Positions 17,954-26,612 of a DNA stretch of 64,000 nucleotides are shown in pieces. Positions within the stretch are counted from its first letter, which is position 1, and every line of letters starts with the position of its first letter. Position numbers and translations under genes: made by a program. The DNA comes from an uncultured Eubacteriales bacterium. GTDB lineage: Bacteria; Bacillota; Clostridia; Oscillospirales; Acutalibacteraceae. The notes beneath the pieces were generated by a model. The model made no database searches. It saw nothing but the letters and a program-made list of their open reading frames with translations, and was not told where the DNA came from. The stretch spans positions 1 to 64,000 of the forward strand of contig CAKSDI010000003.1 in the NCBI GenBank assembly GCA_934445035.1, written 5' to 3'.

Positions 17954-19837
17954 TCAGTCTTTTCTGTCAAATTCCAAAATCACTTTAAAAAGGTCGCCGT
18001 CGGTTTTAATAATAAGCTTTCCGTTTTGAAGTTCGGTTAAACTTTTAGCTATAGAAAGACCTAATCCGCTGCCTTCGGTGTTTCTTGAGGAATCGCCTCT
18101 TACAAATCTTTCGGTTAGATCGCTGTCGGCGATATCAAGCTTTTGAGAAGATATATTTTTAAATGTTATATATACCTTATCCTCTTCTTTTACTTCGAGA
18201 TAAACCCTTGTATTATTAAGAGAATATTTGCAGATGTTGGTAGTCAGGTTTTCAAAGACCCTCCAAAGATATCTGCCGTCTGCTAAAATTTTCACGGGCT
18301 TTTCGGGAATTTTAACTATCGGAGTAAGCCCTGCTGATTTGAATTTTTCGCTGAATTCCCCTACTGTCTGATTTAAAAGAACTCCCACTTCGCATTCTGT
18401 CAGCTCGACTTTGATATTACCCGTGGAAGCTTTAGAAGCCTCCACAAGATCGACTATAAGCTTTTTAAGCCTGTTTGACTGTCGGTCAAGCACCTCTGTA
18501 TATTCTCTTATCTTCTCGTTTTCCGTGTTTTCTTTTTTGATAAGATCAACATAGTTGATTATAGAAGTAAGCGGTGTTTTGATATCGTGCGAAACATTGG
18601 TGATAAGCTCGGTTTTAAATCTTTCGCTTTTCAGTTTTTCATTCACTGCAAGCGAAGCCGCGGCATTGATATTGTTAAGATAATCGCAGAATTCTTTAAA
18701 ATCGGGCGGCATTTTTTCAGAACTTATTTTGCTTTCAAAATCACCGTCTGCCATAAGCTTTCCGCCGCACTTTATCTTTTTAAGGCAAATGCTGATATAA
18801 ACAGCAAAAACCGCTGATACCGCGAATAAAAGCATTGACGCGAATATGAAAAATCCTGCCGAATAGGAAGCAATACTTATCATCGCCGCGATAAAGAGAT
18901 AAACTCCGCAAATAAGTATACCTGCAATCGTCTTTTTAACAACGGACATATTTTTTATTATAAACCAAAGGAAAGAAAACAGCTTTTTTAATTTTTTAAA
19001 TATAAAGGCAAGAACGATATAAATAACATTGTTTTTGATGATAGTTTTTGTCTTTATTCTTGTAACCATTGACAAAAATGCCGCAAAAAAGCTGAAATAA
19101 AGAATAACCGCCGAAACCGCAAGCAATACATAATAAGCATATCCGTGGTTTGTTTCGGTTATGTCAAATAAAATAAATGTTAATACAATGTTTAGAAGAA
19201 CGACTATATCAAACGGTATCTTATCAAACCGATTGAGCTGTAAACTGCCGTCGGGTCTTCTTCCGGCAGATAAGCACAAGAAACAAAAGGATAAAATAAA
19301 GAGTATCACGGATATTATTCCTATAAAATACACCGCATAGCGCAAAGTATATACTATTCCGCCGGTCTTTAATCTGAGCATCAGGCTCTGGGACATTTTA
19401 AAATCCTCGGCTGCATATACCGTGACATCTATAAGCCTCTTTGTATCGGCTTCAGGCTCCAGCTCTGTTTCGTCCGATCCCGAGATATAATAAGTGGTAA
19501 TATATCCGTACTTTGCAAGATACTTCTCACCTTTATAATTTGAAAAAAGCGAGTCGCCGTTTTCATCTTCAAGCGTGACATAAATTCCGTTAGTATCGCA
19601 AAAATCTTCAAGCTGAACAGTATCGTTAAATTCATAAATTTCAACTGCGCTTCCGCAATACTGGGATAGCTTCGATTCAAGAATACTCACCTGAATTTCG
19701 TCTTTCGATTTAACATACATATCGCTGTCCACAGCGGCAAATGCCGCAACAACGCTTAAAAATGAAGAAAGAGCAAAAACAAAGGATAAAAATACCACTA
19801 AAATTTTAACAGCAGTATTTCCCATCAGTTTTTTCAT
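17954..19837 (-). CDS. Sensor histidine kinase
   Basis: A 627-residue membrane kinase. One N-terminal membrane segment (about 10-33), an extracellular domain of about 125 residues, then six or so further membrane segments up to about residue 350. The kinase core follows: H-box NVSHDIKTPLTS with the phospho-accepting His, N-box VFENLTTNICKYS, and G-box GSGLGLSIAKS. The multi-helix sensor region is more elaborate than a simple two-helix kinase. Its ATG at 19837 overlaps the response regulator stop codon (TGATG). The partner is the upstream response regulator; the ligand is unknown, cell-wall or antibiotic stress being the best guess from neighbours. Confidence 0.92.
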   Translation of the reverse strand: MKKLMGNTAVKILVVFLSFVFALSSFLSVVAAFAAVDSDMYVKSKDEIQVSILESKLSQYCGSAVEIYEFNDTVQLEDFCDTNGIYVTLEDENGDSLFSNYKGEKYLAKYGYITTYYISGSDETELEPEADTKRLIDVTVYAAEDFKMSQSLMLRLKTGGIVYTLRYAVYFIGIISVILFILSFCFLCLSAGRRPDGSLQLNRFDKIPFDIVVLLNIVLTFILFDITETNHGYAYYVLLAVSAVILYFSFFAAFLSMVTRIKTKTIIKNNVIYIVLAFIFKKLKKLFSFLWFIIKNMSVVKKTIAGILICGVYLFIAAMISIASYSAGFFIFASMLLFAVSAVFAVYISICLKKIKCGGKLMADGDFESKISSEKMPPDFKEFCDYLNNINAAASLAVNEKLKSERFKTELITNVSHDIKTPLTSIINYVDLIKKENTENEKIREYTEVLDRQSNRLKKLIVDLVEASKASTGNIKVELTECEVGVLLNQTVGEFSEKFKSAGLTPIVKIPEKPVKILADGRYLWRVFENLTTNICKYSLNNTRVYLEVKEEDKVYITFKNISSQKLDIADSDLTERFVRGDSSRNTEGSGLGLSIAKSLTELQNGKLIIKTDGDLFKVILEFDRKD

Positions 19838-20538
19838 CACTTCACATCCTTTTCAAATTTATATCCGTGCGCCCACACGACTTTAACATATCTCGGCTCC
19901 GCCGGGTTTATCTCGATCTTTTCCCTTAAATGCCTTATATGCACGGCAACCGTGCTTTCAGCTCCTATCGGTTCGTCTTTCCAAACAGTCTCGTAGATCT
20001 CTTTGGGCGATAATACCTTTCCGCTGTTTTTCATAAGCAGTTTTAATATTTCGTATTCGGTGGGAGTAAGCGAAACCTCTTCCCCGTCGACGAATACCTG
20101 CTTTGAATTGTCGTCAAGCTTAACCGCTCCGATAAATATCGAATTATCCGATTTAATCTCCGCTCCGCCGCCGAGCATAAAAAACCGCCTCAACTGCGAC
20201 CTTATCCTCGCTATTACTTCCACGGGGTTAAAAGGCTTTGTTATGTAATCGTCAGCCCCGATATTCAGGCCTAATATCTTATCGGTATCCTCGCCTTTTG
20301 CCGTTAAGAGTATAACGGGAATATTCGATATCTGCCTGATTTTAAGCATAGCCGTGATACCGTCTGTTTCGGGCATCATTATATCCATAAGCACTAAATG
20401 AATTTCATTGTTTTTGACGATTTCAATAGCCTGCGTTCCGTTTTCAGCCTCGAATATCTTATATCCTTCCGCCTCTAAATATATTTTAAGAGCCGATACT
20501 ATATCGCGCTCATCATCACAAACAAGAATGTTATACAT
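19837..20538 (-). CDS. OmpR/PhoB-family response regulator
   Basis: A 233-residue regulator. The receiver domain spans residues 1-118: acidic pair CDDE near residue 9, phospho-acceptor Asp in LVLMDIMMP, switch Thr in LLTAKG and Lys in ITKPFNP. The C-terminal winged helix (about 135-230) has LTPTEYEILKLLM, LSPKEIYETVW, STVAVHIRHLREKIE and GYKFE. It is the first gene of a response regulator-kinase-amidase operon and overlaps the kinase gene. It probably controls this operon and the ABC transporter promoter downstream, which is inference. Confidence 0.95.
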   Translation of the reverse strand: MYNILVCDDERDIVSALKIYLEAEGYKIFEAENGTQAIEIVKNNEIHLVLMDIMMPETDGITAMLKIRQISNIPVILLTAKGEDTDKILGLNIGADDYITKPFNPVEVIARIRSQLRRFFMLGGGAEIKSDNSIFIGAVKLDDNSKQVFVDGEEVSLTPTEYEILKLLMKNSGKVLSPKEIYETVWKDEPIGAESTVAVHIRHLREKIEINPAEPRYVKVVWAHGYKFEKDVK

Positions 20539-20615
20539 TTCCTCACCCTCCGATAAAATTATATCAAACCGAACTTTAAAAATAAAGTGGTAAATCTTTT
20601 AAGAATTCTTTAAGA

Positions 20616-20644
20616 TTGAAAAAACCGCGGAATAGTGGTATATT
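20616..20644 (+). promoter_or_regulatory. Promoter of the tyrosine recombinase gene
   Basis: -35 TTGAAA (20616-20621), 17 bases, -10 TATATT (20639-20644), about 30 bases before the ATG at 20674. Confidence 0.7.
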
Positions 20645-20673
20645 ATAGATAAGATTTTTTTACGGAGAAAAAA

Positions 20674-21669
20674 ATGAAACACGAAATACTTTTGTCATCA
20701 CCGCCGATAATAAGAGATTTTCTTACATATAATGAAACCATTAAGGGTAAATCCGCCCTTTCTGTAGAAGAATATTACCGCGATTTAAGAACATTTTTCA
20801 GGTACTTGCTATTAGTCCGCGGCAAAGCGGATAAAAACACGCCGTTTAATAAAATAAAGATAGATTCTGTCGACGCTGAGCTGATAAGATCCGTCACAAT
20901 ATCCGATCTTTATGCTTTTATAGTTTTCTGTAAAAATGAGCGCGGAAATAATGCCGCAACAAGAGCGAGAAAGACATCTACTCTGCGAATTTTCTTCAAA
21001 TACCTCACAAATCAGATACACCTGCTTGAAGTAAACCCCGCCGAAATGCTCGACTCCCCTAAGGTCAAATCAGGACTTCCCAAACACTTGACTTTAGAGG
21101 ACTCTTTGGAGCTGTTAAACGCGGTAGACGGTCCTTATAAAGAAAGAGATTATTGTATCCTCACGCTTTTTTTAAACTGCGGAATGCGACTTTCCGAGCT
21201 TTGCGGAATAAATTTAAGCGATATAAGGTCCGATAATACTTTAAGACTTCTCGGAAAAGGCAATAAGGAAAGGATAGTATATTTAAACGAAGCCTGCCTT
21301 GACGCGATAAAGAAGTATATGGCTGTAAGACCTAACGATTCAATAGTGATAACAGATAAAAACGCGCTTTTTATAAGCCGATTTAACCGAAGGATAAGCA
21401 ATAAAACTGTTCAGCATATCGTTAAAACTTATTTAAATAAGGCGGGCCTCGGCGGTATGGGATTTTCAACCCATAAATTAAGACATACCGCAGCAACGCT
21501 TATGTATCAGCACGGCCATGTGGATATAAGAGTTTTAAAGGATATTCTCGGCCACGCCAACTTAGGCACTACGCAGATCTATACTCATATTTCCGATGAG
21601 CAGGTCAAAACGGCTATCGAAGCAAACCCGTTAAGTAAGGTTAAAGCGAAAGAAAAAAATAAGTTTTAA
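20674..21669 (+). CDS. Tyrosine recombinase, XerC/XerD-like
   Basis: A 331-residue tyrosine recombinase with a SAM-like DNA-binding N-domain (residues about 10-130) and a catalytic domain (about 145-325). All catalytic residues are visible: Arg in NCGMRLSELCG, Lys in LGKGNKER, HKLRHT (His and Arg), His in LGHANLG, and the nucleophilic Tyr in TQIYTH. Length and motif spacing suit chromosome-dimer recombinases (XerC/D, XerA) rather than large phage integrases, and no phage genes, excisionase or duplicated att site lie nearby. It is transcribed alone from its own promoter. Confidence 0.88.
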   Translation: MKHEILLSSPPIIRDFLTYNETIKGKSALSVEEYYRDLRTFFRYLLLVRGKADKNTPFNKIKIDSVDAELIRSVTISDLYAFIVFCKNERGNNAATRARKTSTLRIFFKYLTNQIHLLEVNPAEMLDSPKVKSGLPKHLTLEDSLELLNAVDGPYKERDYCILTLFLNCGMRLSELCGINLSDIRSDNTLRLLGKGNKERIVYLNEACLDAIKKYMAVRPNDSIVITDKNALFISRFNRRISNKTVQHIVKTYLNKAGLGGMGFSTHKLRHTAATLMYQHGHVDIRVLKDILGHANLGTTQIYTHISDEQVKTAIEANPLSKVKAKEKNKF

Positions 21670-21720
21670 GTTTATTTAAATCAAAAATCCTGCCTTCCGG
21701 CTTCGAGGGCGCGGGTGTTC

Positions 21721-21803
21721 ATTAGATTTTAGATATTAGATTTTAGATTTTAGAAAAATCAAGCCTTCCTCTGACGAGGAAGAGGGCAATTTAGATATTA
21801 GAT
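21721..21803 (+). repeat. Degenerate short direct repeats and a small hairpin
   Basis: In the 160-base gap after the recombinase gene the units ATTAGATTTTAG and TTAGATATTAGAT recur four to five times (21721-21753 and 21790-21803). Between them CTTCCTC-TGAC-GAGGAAG (21764-21781) forms a 7-bp hairpin without a T run. No gene is visible. Confidence 0.6.
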
Positions 21804-21829
21804 TAAAACAATACAATCGGAGAAAAAAT

Positions 21830-22312
21830 ATGACTGAAATTCACCCCATTCTCCCGCTCTATTCAAAAAATTCGGAAATTCTTATATTAGGCAGTTTCCC
21901 CTCTGTTAAATCACGGGAAAATGAATTCTTTTATGCCCACCCTCAAAACAGATTCTGGAAAGTATTAAGCGCGGTTTTTAATTCTCCGCTGCCGCAAAAT
22001 ACAGACGAAAAAAAGGAGCTTGTTTTAAAAAACAAGCTCGCACTTTTTGATGTTATAAAGCAGTGTGATATAAAAGGCTCCGGCGATTCGACTATTAAAA
22101 ATGTCATTCCTAACGATTTAAGCCCTATTCTTGATAATTCGGATATCAAAAGGATAATTTTAAACGGCAAAACCGCCGAAAAATATTATAAAAAATATTT
22201 ATTGCCCGTTATAAATATCGATTATGTAACTCTCCCCTCTACCTCGCCTGCCAACGCCGCATATTCTCTCGACCGGCTGATAGATGAGTGGAAAGCTAAA
22301 ATTATAAGTTAA
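21830..22312 (+). CDS. DNA-deoxyinosine (hypoxanthine) glycosylase, uracil-DNA glycosylase superfamily
   Basis: A 160-residue member of the uracil-DNA glycosylase superfamily. ILILGSFPSVKSRE contains the catalytic-loop GSFPS motif, YAHPQNRFWKVL the downstream family block, and LPSTSPANAAYS the C-terminal DNA-intercalating loop (family LPSTSPA). Enzymes with this pattern remove deaminated bases, notably hypoxanthine, from DNA. ATG at 21830 follows GGAGAAAAA. It follows the recombinase gene by 160 bases of repeat-rich sequence, so co-transcription is uncertain. Confidence 0.85.
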   Translation: MTEIHPILPLYSKNSEILILGSFPSVKSRENEFFYAHPQNRFWKVLSAVFNSPLPQNTDEKKELVLKNKLALFDVIKQCDIKGSGDSTIKNVIPNDLSPILDNSDIKRIILNGKTAEKYYKKYLLPVINIDYVTLPSTSPANAAYSLDRLIDEWKAKIIS

Positions 22313-22318
22313 GTTTTA

Positions 22319-23050
22319 TTATTCGGAAATGCTGTCCAGCGAATCGGCAAAATCCTGTGCGTCATCAGGATAAATACCTTTATCTATAACTTCTTTTGTA
22401 GTTTGGTCAATCACCTCAACCGTAACTTTGCCGGAAGCATTAGTATCAAATTTTTGATAAAACATTCCTGCTAATCCGAATCCAAGTTTTGAAATACCGT
22501 CGAAACTATTATTATAAGCGTTTTTATCGGCTGTAATAGTTATTTTCTCAAAATGCTCATCTATATTAATGCTTTTAAGAGAACTGAAATTTCCTTCGGC
22601 GAGCATTTCATCATAGCTTTTTTGGCATTCATTTCTCATTTCGTCAAGAAAATCTTTGTATTTAGAGCCTTTGATAGTATATACAACCGAACCGTCGCTG
22701 TTCTTTTCTATACTTTTTAAACCTTTTTTCTTTTGAGCATCGCTAACAGTAAGGTCAACTCCGTCAATAACATAATCCTTTGGAATAGTGATTTTTACAT
22801 CTCCAAAAAGCTTTTTGCTTACTTCAACTCCCGATTCGGAAGAATTAGTTGTTTTTACCGAGTTTTTCGCAACCGCTATTCCTAATGTTACAACACTTGC
22901 TGAAATAAAAAATACAAACAAAGATAAAACAACAGTTATAGCAATTTTCAACTTGTCTTTCGGCTTCTTTTTATATAAAGGACAGCCGTGTTTATGTTTT
23001 GGATATTCTGCTCCGCAATACTTACAGTTATTCATTTCGTAAGGATTCAT
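22319..23050 (-). CDS. Zinc-ribbon, single-pass membrane protein of unknown function
   Basis: A 243-residue protein I cannot assign to a named family. Residues 8-25 hold a short zinc-ribbon-like motif (CKYCGAEYP, then HGCP). Residues about 34-58 are one membrane segment, and the rest (about 60-243) is a hydrophilic, probably extracytoplasmic domain with alternating Lys-rich beta strands (SKKLFGDVKITIPKDYVI, KGSKYKDFL). The cytoplasmic ribbon plus outside domain resembles many Firmicutes envelope lipoprotein-like proteins. It has its own promoter at 23094-23121 and converges with the glycosylase gene 6 bases away. Confidence 0.75.
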   Translation of the reverse strand: MNPYEMNNCKYCGAEYPKHKHGCPLYKKKPKDKLKIAITVVLSLFVFFISASVVTLGIAVAKNSVKTTNSSESGVEVSKKLFGDVKITIPKDYVIDGVDLTVSDAQKKKGLKSIEKNSDGSVVYTIKGSKYKDFLDEMRNECQKSYDEMLAEGNFSSLKSINIDEHFEKITITADKNAYNNSFDGISKLGFGLAGMFYQKFDTNASGKVTVEVIDQTTKEVIDKGIYPDDAQDFADSLDSISE

Positions 23051-23093
23051 TTTATATCAAACCCATTCTTTAAATTAATGATTGAATATAAGT

Positions 23094-23121
23094 ATTATAA
23101 CATAATAATTTAGTTTTGCAA
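23094..23121 (-). promoter_or_regulatory. Promoter of the zinc-ribbon membrane protein gene
   Basis: Minus-strand -35 TTGCAA (23121-23116), 16 bases, -10 TATAAT (23099-23094), about 45 bases before the start codon. Confidence 0.75.
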
Positions 23122-23139
23122 GAAAATACTAATAAAATG

Positions 23140-23176
23140 ACAACTTCTTATGTTTATTCTAAACACAAGAAGCTGT
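23140..23176 (-). terminator. Terminator of spoIVA
   Basis: A 17-bp, slightly wobbling stem with a 3-base loop (23140-23156 pairs with 23160-23176), followed on the minus strand by CATTTTATT. It lies 17 bases after the spoIVA stop codon. Confidence 0.75.
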
Positions 23177-23192
23177 TTTAGTTATATCAAAT

Positions 23193-24671
23193 TTACAAAA
23201 GTATGCAGACAAGGCCGTTGCAGCCGTCGTTTATAACTCGTTCTATTGTTTCCTGAACTCTCATTCGCGCGTCTGTCGGCATATGGGCAAGCTTTGTATG
23301 AAGTCCCTCATTGACAAGATCGTGAAGCGATTTTCCGAAAATATTCGAATCCCAGATTGAAACGGGATCTTCTTCAAAGCCGCTTAACAGATATTTGATA
23401 AGATCCTCGCTTTGCTTTTCACTGCCGACTATCGGGCTAACCTCGGTGGTGATATTAGCTTTCATAAGATGTATCGACGGTGCCGAAGCGCGGAGCCTTA
23501 CGCCGTATCTGCCGCCCTGTTTAACTATCTCTGGCTCTTCAAGCTTTAATTCCTCGGTTGTGGGCATTACTATGCCGTAGCCTGTAGCCTCGACCTCGTC
23601 AAGAGCGTCTTTAACGCGCATATATTCTTTTTTGATCTTTGCGAGGTCCTTAACGGTCTGCATAAGATCCTGTTCGTCATTGATTTCAAATCCGGTGGAA
23701 TCGGAGAGTATTTTATAAAACAGATTGCCGTTTACATCGACTGTGATCTTAGCGCTGCCGTCGCCGAGATTAATATAATCGATTTTAGCGCCCTTAATAT
23801 CCTGAACATTATCAAAAGCGGTTTCAGCGGAATTTATATCCTTAATCTTTTTAAAACCGCTTACGGCGTTTTTGATCGCCTCGGTGATATTGTTTCTGAG
23901 CGGATGATCTACGGATAAAGTGTTTATCCATTTCGGGAAATCGACTGTGATCTCTTTTATCGGGAATTCAAAAAGAATTCTTGATAAAATTCTTTTGATA
24001 TCATTTTCAGTAAGCTCCGCACAGCTGACGGGAATAACCGTCACCTTATATTTTTCGGAAAGCTCGGCGGCCGTTTGAGTTGCCTGCGGAGTTGTAGGAT
24101 CAACGCAGTTAAGCAACACTATAAACGGCTTATTTATCTGCCTTAATTCATCGATTACCCTTTGCTCTGCCTCTTCGTATTCCTCGCGGGGAATATCGCT
24201 GATACTGCCGTCGGTCGTGACGACAAGACCGATAGTCGAATGCTCGTTTATTACCTTTCTTGTGCCTATTTCAGCCGCCATATTAAACGGTATCGGCTCT
24301 TCATACCACGGAGTCATAACCATTCTCGGCTGATCGTTTTCAATATATCCGAGAGCGCTCGGAACTATGTAACCTACGCAGTCGATAAGTCTTACATTCA
24401 TAACGGTGTTGCCGTCGAGATTGATTTTTGTGCCTTTTTCCGGAATAAATTTCGGCTCCGTTGTCATAATCGTTCTTCCGGAGGATGACTGCGGCAATTC
24501 ATCATTTGCCCGCTCTTTTTCAAATTCCCCGTCTATATTAGGAAGTACCATTTTCTCCATAAACTGTTTGATAAAAGTGGACTTTCCTGTTCTTACGGGG
24601 CCGACTATTCCGATATATATATCTCCGCCTGTTCTTGAAGCTATATCCTGATAAATGCTTGTTCCTGACAT
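23193..24671 (-). CDS. spoIVA: Stage IV sporulation protein A (spore coat morphogenetic ATPase)
   Basis: A 492-residue SpoIVA, full length. This P-loop ATPase polymerises around the forespore as the basement layer of the coat. The N-terminus MSGTSIYQDIASRTGGDIYIG, Walker A GPVRTGKST (residues about 24-32), TMTTEPKFIPEKG, and the Walker B-like RLIDCVGYIVPSALGY are diagnostic. The C-terminus ends in NDGCNGLVCILL, the anchoring end of the family. ATG at 24671 follows GGAGGAAGA. A sigma-E-like promoter sits at 24706-24734. Its presence indicates an endospore former. Confidence 0.97.
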   Translation of the reverse strand: MSGTSIYQDIASRTGGDIYIGIVGPVRTGKSTFIKQFMEKMVLPNIDGEFEKERANDELPQSSSGRTIMTTEPKFIPEKGTKINLDGNTVMNVRLIDCVGYIVPSALGYIENDQPRMVMTPWYEEPIPFNMAAEIGTRKVINEHSTIGLVVTTDGSISDIPREEYEEAEQRVIDELRQINKPFIVLLNCVDPTTPQATQTAAELSEKYKVTVIPVSCAELTENDIKRILSRILFEFPIKEITVDFPKWINTLSVDHPLRNNITEAIKNAVSGFKKIKDINSAETAFDNVQDIKGAKIDYINLGDGSAKITVDVNGNLFYKILSDSTGFEINDEQDLMQTVKDLAKIKKEYMRVKDALDEVEATGYGIVMPTTEELKLEEPEIVKQGGRYGVRLRASAPSIHLMKANITTEVSPIVGSEKQSEDLIKYLLSGFEEDPVSIWDSNIFGKSLHDLVNEGLHTKLAHMPTDARMRVQETIERVINDGCNGLVCILL

Positions 24672-24705
24672 ACGATCTTCCTCCGATTTAATTTTAACTT
24701 GTTAA

Positions 24706-24734
24706 AAGTTATGCGAAGAAAAATTCAAATATGA
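24706..24734 (-). promoter_or_regulatory. Candidate sigma-E promoter of spoIVA
   Basis: Minus-strand TCATATT (24734-24728), a 14-base spacer and CATAACTT (24713-24706) resemble the sigma-E pattern (ATA-type -35, CATA-type -10). No sigma-A promoter is obvious, and spoIVA of Bacillus is under sigma-E. Confidence 0.5.
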
Positions 24735-24738
24735 CAAA

Positions 24739-24767
24739 AAAGCGCACCCGAAATTCGGGTGCGCTTT
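24739..24767 (-). terminator. Terminator of rpsB-tsf
   Basis: A strong GC-rich stem (AAAGCGCACCCGAA pairing with TTCGGGTGCGCTTT) followed on the minus strand by a T-run, 15 bases after the tsf stop codon. Confidence 0.95.
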
Positions 24768-24782
24768 AAAAAATGCAAAATA

Positions 24783-25694
24783 TTATTTAACCATACTTGC
24801 AACTTCGCTTGCGAAATCGTCAACACGCTTTTCGATACCCTCGCCTTTTTCAAAACGAACGAAAGCGGAAACTTTGATATCTTTGCCAAGCTCTTTTGCG
24901 GTTTTTTCAACATATTTGCCGACAGTAAGCTCGCCGTCCATAACGAACTGCTGGTCAACAAGGCAGTTTTCCTTATAATACTTGCCTATCTTACCCTCAA
25001 CGATCTTACCGAGAACAGCGTCGGGCTTATTAGCCATTTTAGGATCTTCTTTCATCTGAGCGATAAGAATTTCCTTTTCTTTCTCGATAACTTCTGCGGG
25101 AACAGAAGCCTCATCAAGATAGCCGGGATTCATAGCTGCGATCTGCATTGCAACATTTTTACCCATAGCAACGAGGTCGGCATTATCGGACTCAAGCTCT
25201 GTATCGAACTTAACCATTACGCCGATCTTTCCGCCTGCGTGAACATAAGTAACGATCTTGCCCTCATATCTTGCAAAACGGCGGATCTTGATATTTTCAC
25301 GGACTTTAAGGAATAATTCCTGAACCATTTCTTCAACGGTCTGTCCGTTTTCAGTGCATTTTAAAAGTGCGTCAACATCAGCGGGATTCTGATCTGCTAT
25401 AACCTTAGCTACTTTAAGGGCAAGAGCTTTGAACTCTTCGCCGTTAGCCACGAAATCGGTTTCAGCATTGATCTCAACTACAACGCCGACATTTTTATCG
25501 GTATAAGCGCAGACAGTGCCTTCAGCGGCAATTCTGCTTGCCTTTTTAGCCTGTGAAGCAAGACCTTTTTCTCTTAAGAAATCAGTTGCAGCGTCCATAT
25601 CGCCGTTGCATTCTGTAAGAGCCTTTTTGCAGTCCATCATACCGCAACCGGTCTTTTCTCTTAAAGCCTGAACATCTTTAGCTGTAAAAGCCAT
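24783..25694 (-). CDS. tsf: Translation elongation factor Ts
   Basis: A 303-residue EF-Ts, the nucleotide exchange factor of EF-Tu. The N-terminal UBA-like domain reads TAKDVQALREKTGCGMMDCKKAL, followed by the hallmark AAEGTV and NAETDFVA(NG)EEF. ATG at 25694 is chosen since GGAGG lies 8 bases upstream and MAFTAKDVQ is the family start. It follows rpsB by 25 bases, the classic rpsB-tsf operon, and ends at a strong terminator. Confidence 0.97.
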   Translation of the reverse strand: MAFTAKDVQALREKTGCGMMDCKKALTECNGDMDAATDFLREKGLASQAKKASRIAAEGTVCAYTDKNVGVVVEINAETDFVANGEEFKALALKVAKVIADQNPADVDALLKCTENGQTVEEMVQELFLKVRENIKIRRFARYEGKIVTYVHAGGKIGVMVKFDTELESDNADLVAMGKNVAMQIAAMNPGYLDEASVPAEVIEKEKEILIAQMKEDPKMANKPDAVLGKIVEGKIGKYYKENCLVDQQFVMDGELTVGKYVEKTAKELGKDIKVSAFVRFEKGEGIEKRVDDFASEVASMVK

Positions 25695-25719
25695 AACTTT
25701 ATCCTCCAATTATATGAAA

Positions 25720-26481
25720 TTAAGCCTCTTCGGTTGCTGCAGCTTCTTCTGCAACTTCTTCGGAATTTTCTTCTTCAGCTGCGGCAGTTCCCATTTCACT
25801 GCCCTGTCTGCCTTCGATAACTGCGTTAGCCATAGTTTCAGCAAGAAGCTTTACTGCGCGGATAGCGTCATCATTAGCAGGGATAACAACATCGATTTCA
25901 TCAGGATCGCAGTTGGTATCAACGATACCTACGATCGGAATGCCGAGCTTATGAGCCTCTGCGACCGCGATCTTTTCTTTTCTCGGATCAACAACGAACA
26001 AAGCGCTCGGAAGCTTTTTCATATCCTGAATTCCGCCGAGGAATTTTTCAAGTTTTTCAATTTCGAGGTTAAGCTTAACAACTTCTTTTTTGGGGAGAAG
26101 ATCGAAAGTTCCGTCGTCACGCATAGTGCGGAGCTGATTTAAGCGCGCAATACGGGTGCGGATAGTTGTGAAGTTAGTGAGCATACCGCCGAGCCAACGA
26201 GCGTTTACATAAGGCATTCCGCAATGCTCTGCCTCTTCCTTAATGGAATCCTGAGCCTGCTTTTTGGTGCCTACGAAAAGGATCTCGCCGCCTTCAGCCG
26301 CAATGTCGCGAACGAACATATAAGCTTCGTTTAACTTCTTAACGGTCTTCTGAAGATCGATAATGTAGATCCCGTTACGCTCTGTAAAAATATACTGAGC
26401 CATTTTCGGGTTCCAGCGCCTGGTCTGATGACCGAAATGAACGCCGGCTTCAAGTAACTGTTTCATTGATACTACTGCCAT
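25720..26481 (-). CDS. rpsB: 30S ribosomal protein S2
   Basis: A 253-residue S2 starting MAVVSMKQLLEAGVHFGHQTRRWNPKM. Further signatures are YIFTERNGIYIIDLQKT, FVGTKKQAQ, RWLGGMLTNF and IPIVGIVDTNCDPD. The C-terminal 25 residues are Glu/Ala-rich (TAAAEEENSEEVAEEA), a common acidic tail. ATG at 26481 has GGAGG upstream. An in-frame extension to 26511 lies inside the leader RNA and is not part of the protein. A strong promoter and structured leader precede it. Confidence 0.97.
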   Translation of the reverse strand: MAVVSMKQLLEAGVHFGHQTRRWNPKMAQYIFTERNGIYIIDLQKTVKKLNEAYMFVRDIAAEGGEILFVGTKKQAQDSIKEEAEHCGMPYVNARWLGGMLTNFTTIRTRIARLNQLRTMRDDGTFDLLPKKEVVKLNLEIEKLEKFLGGIQDMKKLPSALFVVDPRKEKIAVAEAHKLGIPIVGIVDTNCDPDEIDVVIPANDDAIRAVKLLAETMANAVIEGRQGSEMGTAAAEEENSEEVAEEAAATEEA

Positions 26482-26510
26482 AATTTTTTCCTCCTGAGGT
26501 TTTCCCTCCA

Positions 26511-26573
26511 TTCCGCTTATCGCTGCGGCGACCGAAAAGTATCAGCTTCGGCACCTGCCGACATCAAACGGAA
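26511..26573 (-). ncRNA. Structured 5' leader of rpsB (candidate S2 autoregulatory element)
   Basis: On the minus strand ATTCCGTTT (near 26571) pairs with AAGCGGAAT (near 26514) in a 9-bp closing helix. Inside lies the hairpin TCGGC-AGGT-GCCGA, then AGCTGATAC...GCAGCGATA, giving a multi-branched fold ending about 30 bases before the start codon. Expected transcription start is near 26606. S2 autoregulation through the leader is known in other bacteria; here it is inference. Confidence 0.55.
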
Positions 26574-26612
26574 TGTGTGTAATATTTTTACTGCGAATAA
26601 CACAGCTGATAA

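Noticed and set aside
20674..21669. Tyrosine recombinase as a phage or mobile-element integrase
   Set aside because: No phage, excisionase or duplicated attachment site lies nearby; length and motif spacing suit a Xer-like chromosomal recombinase.
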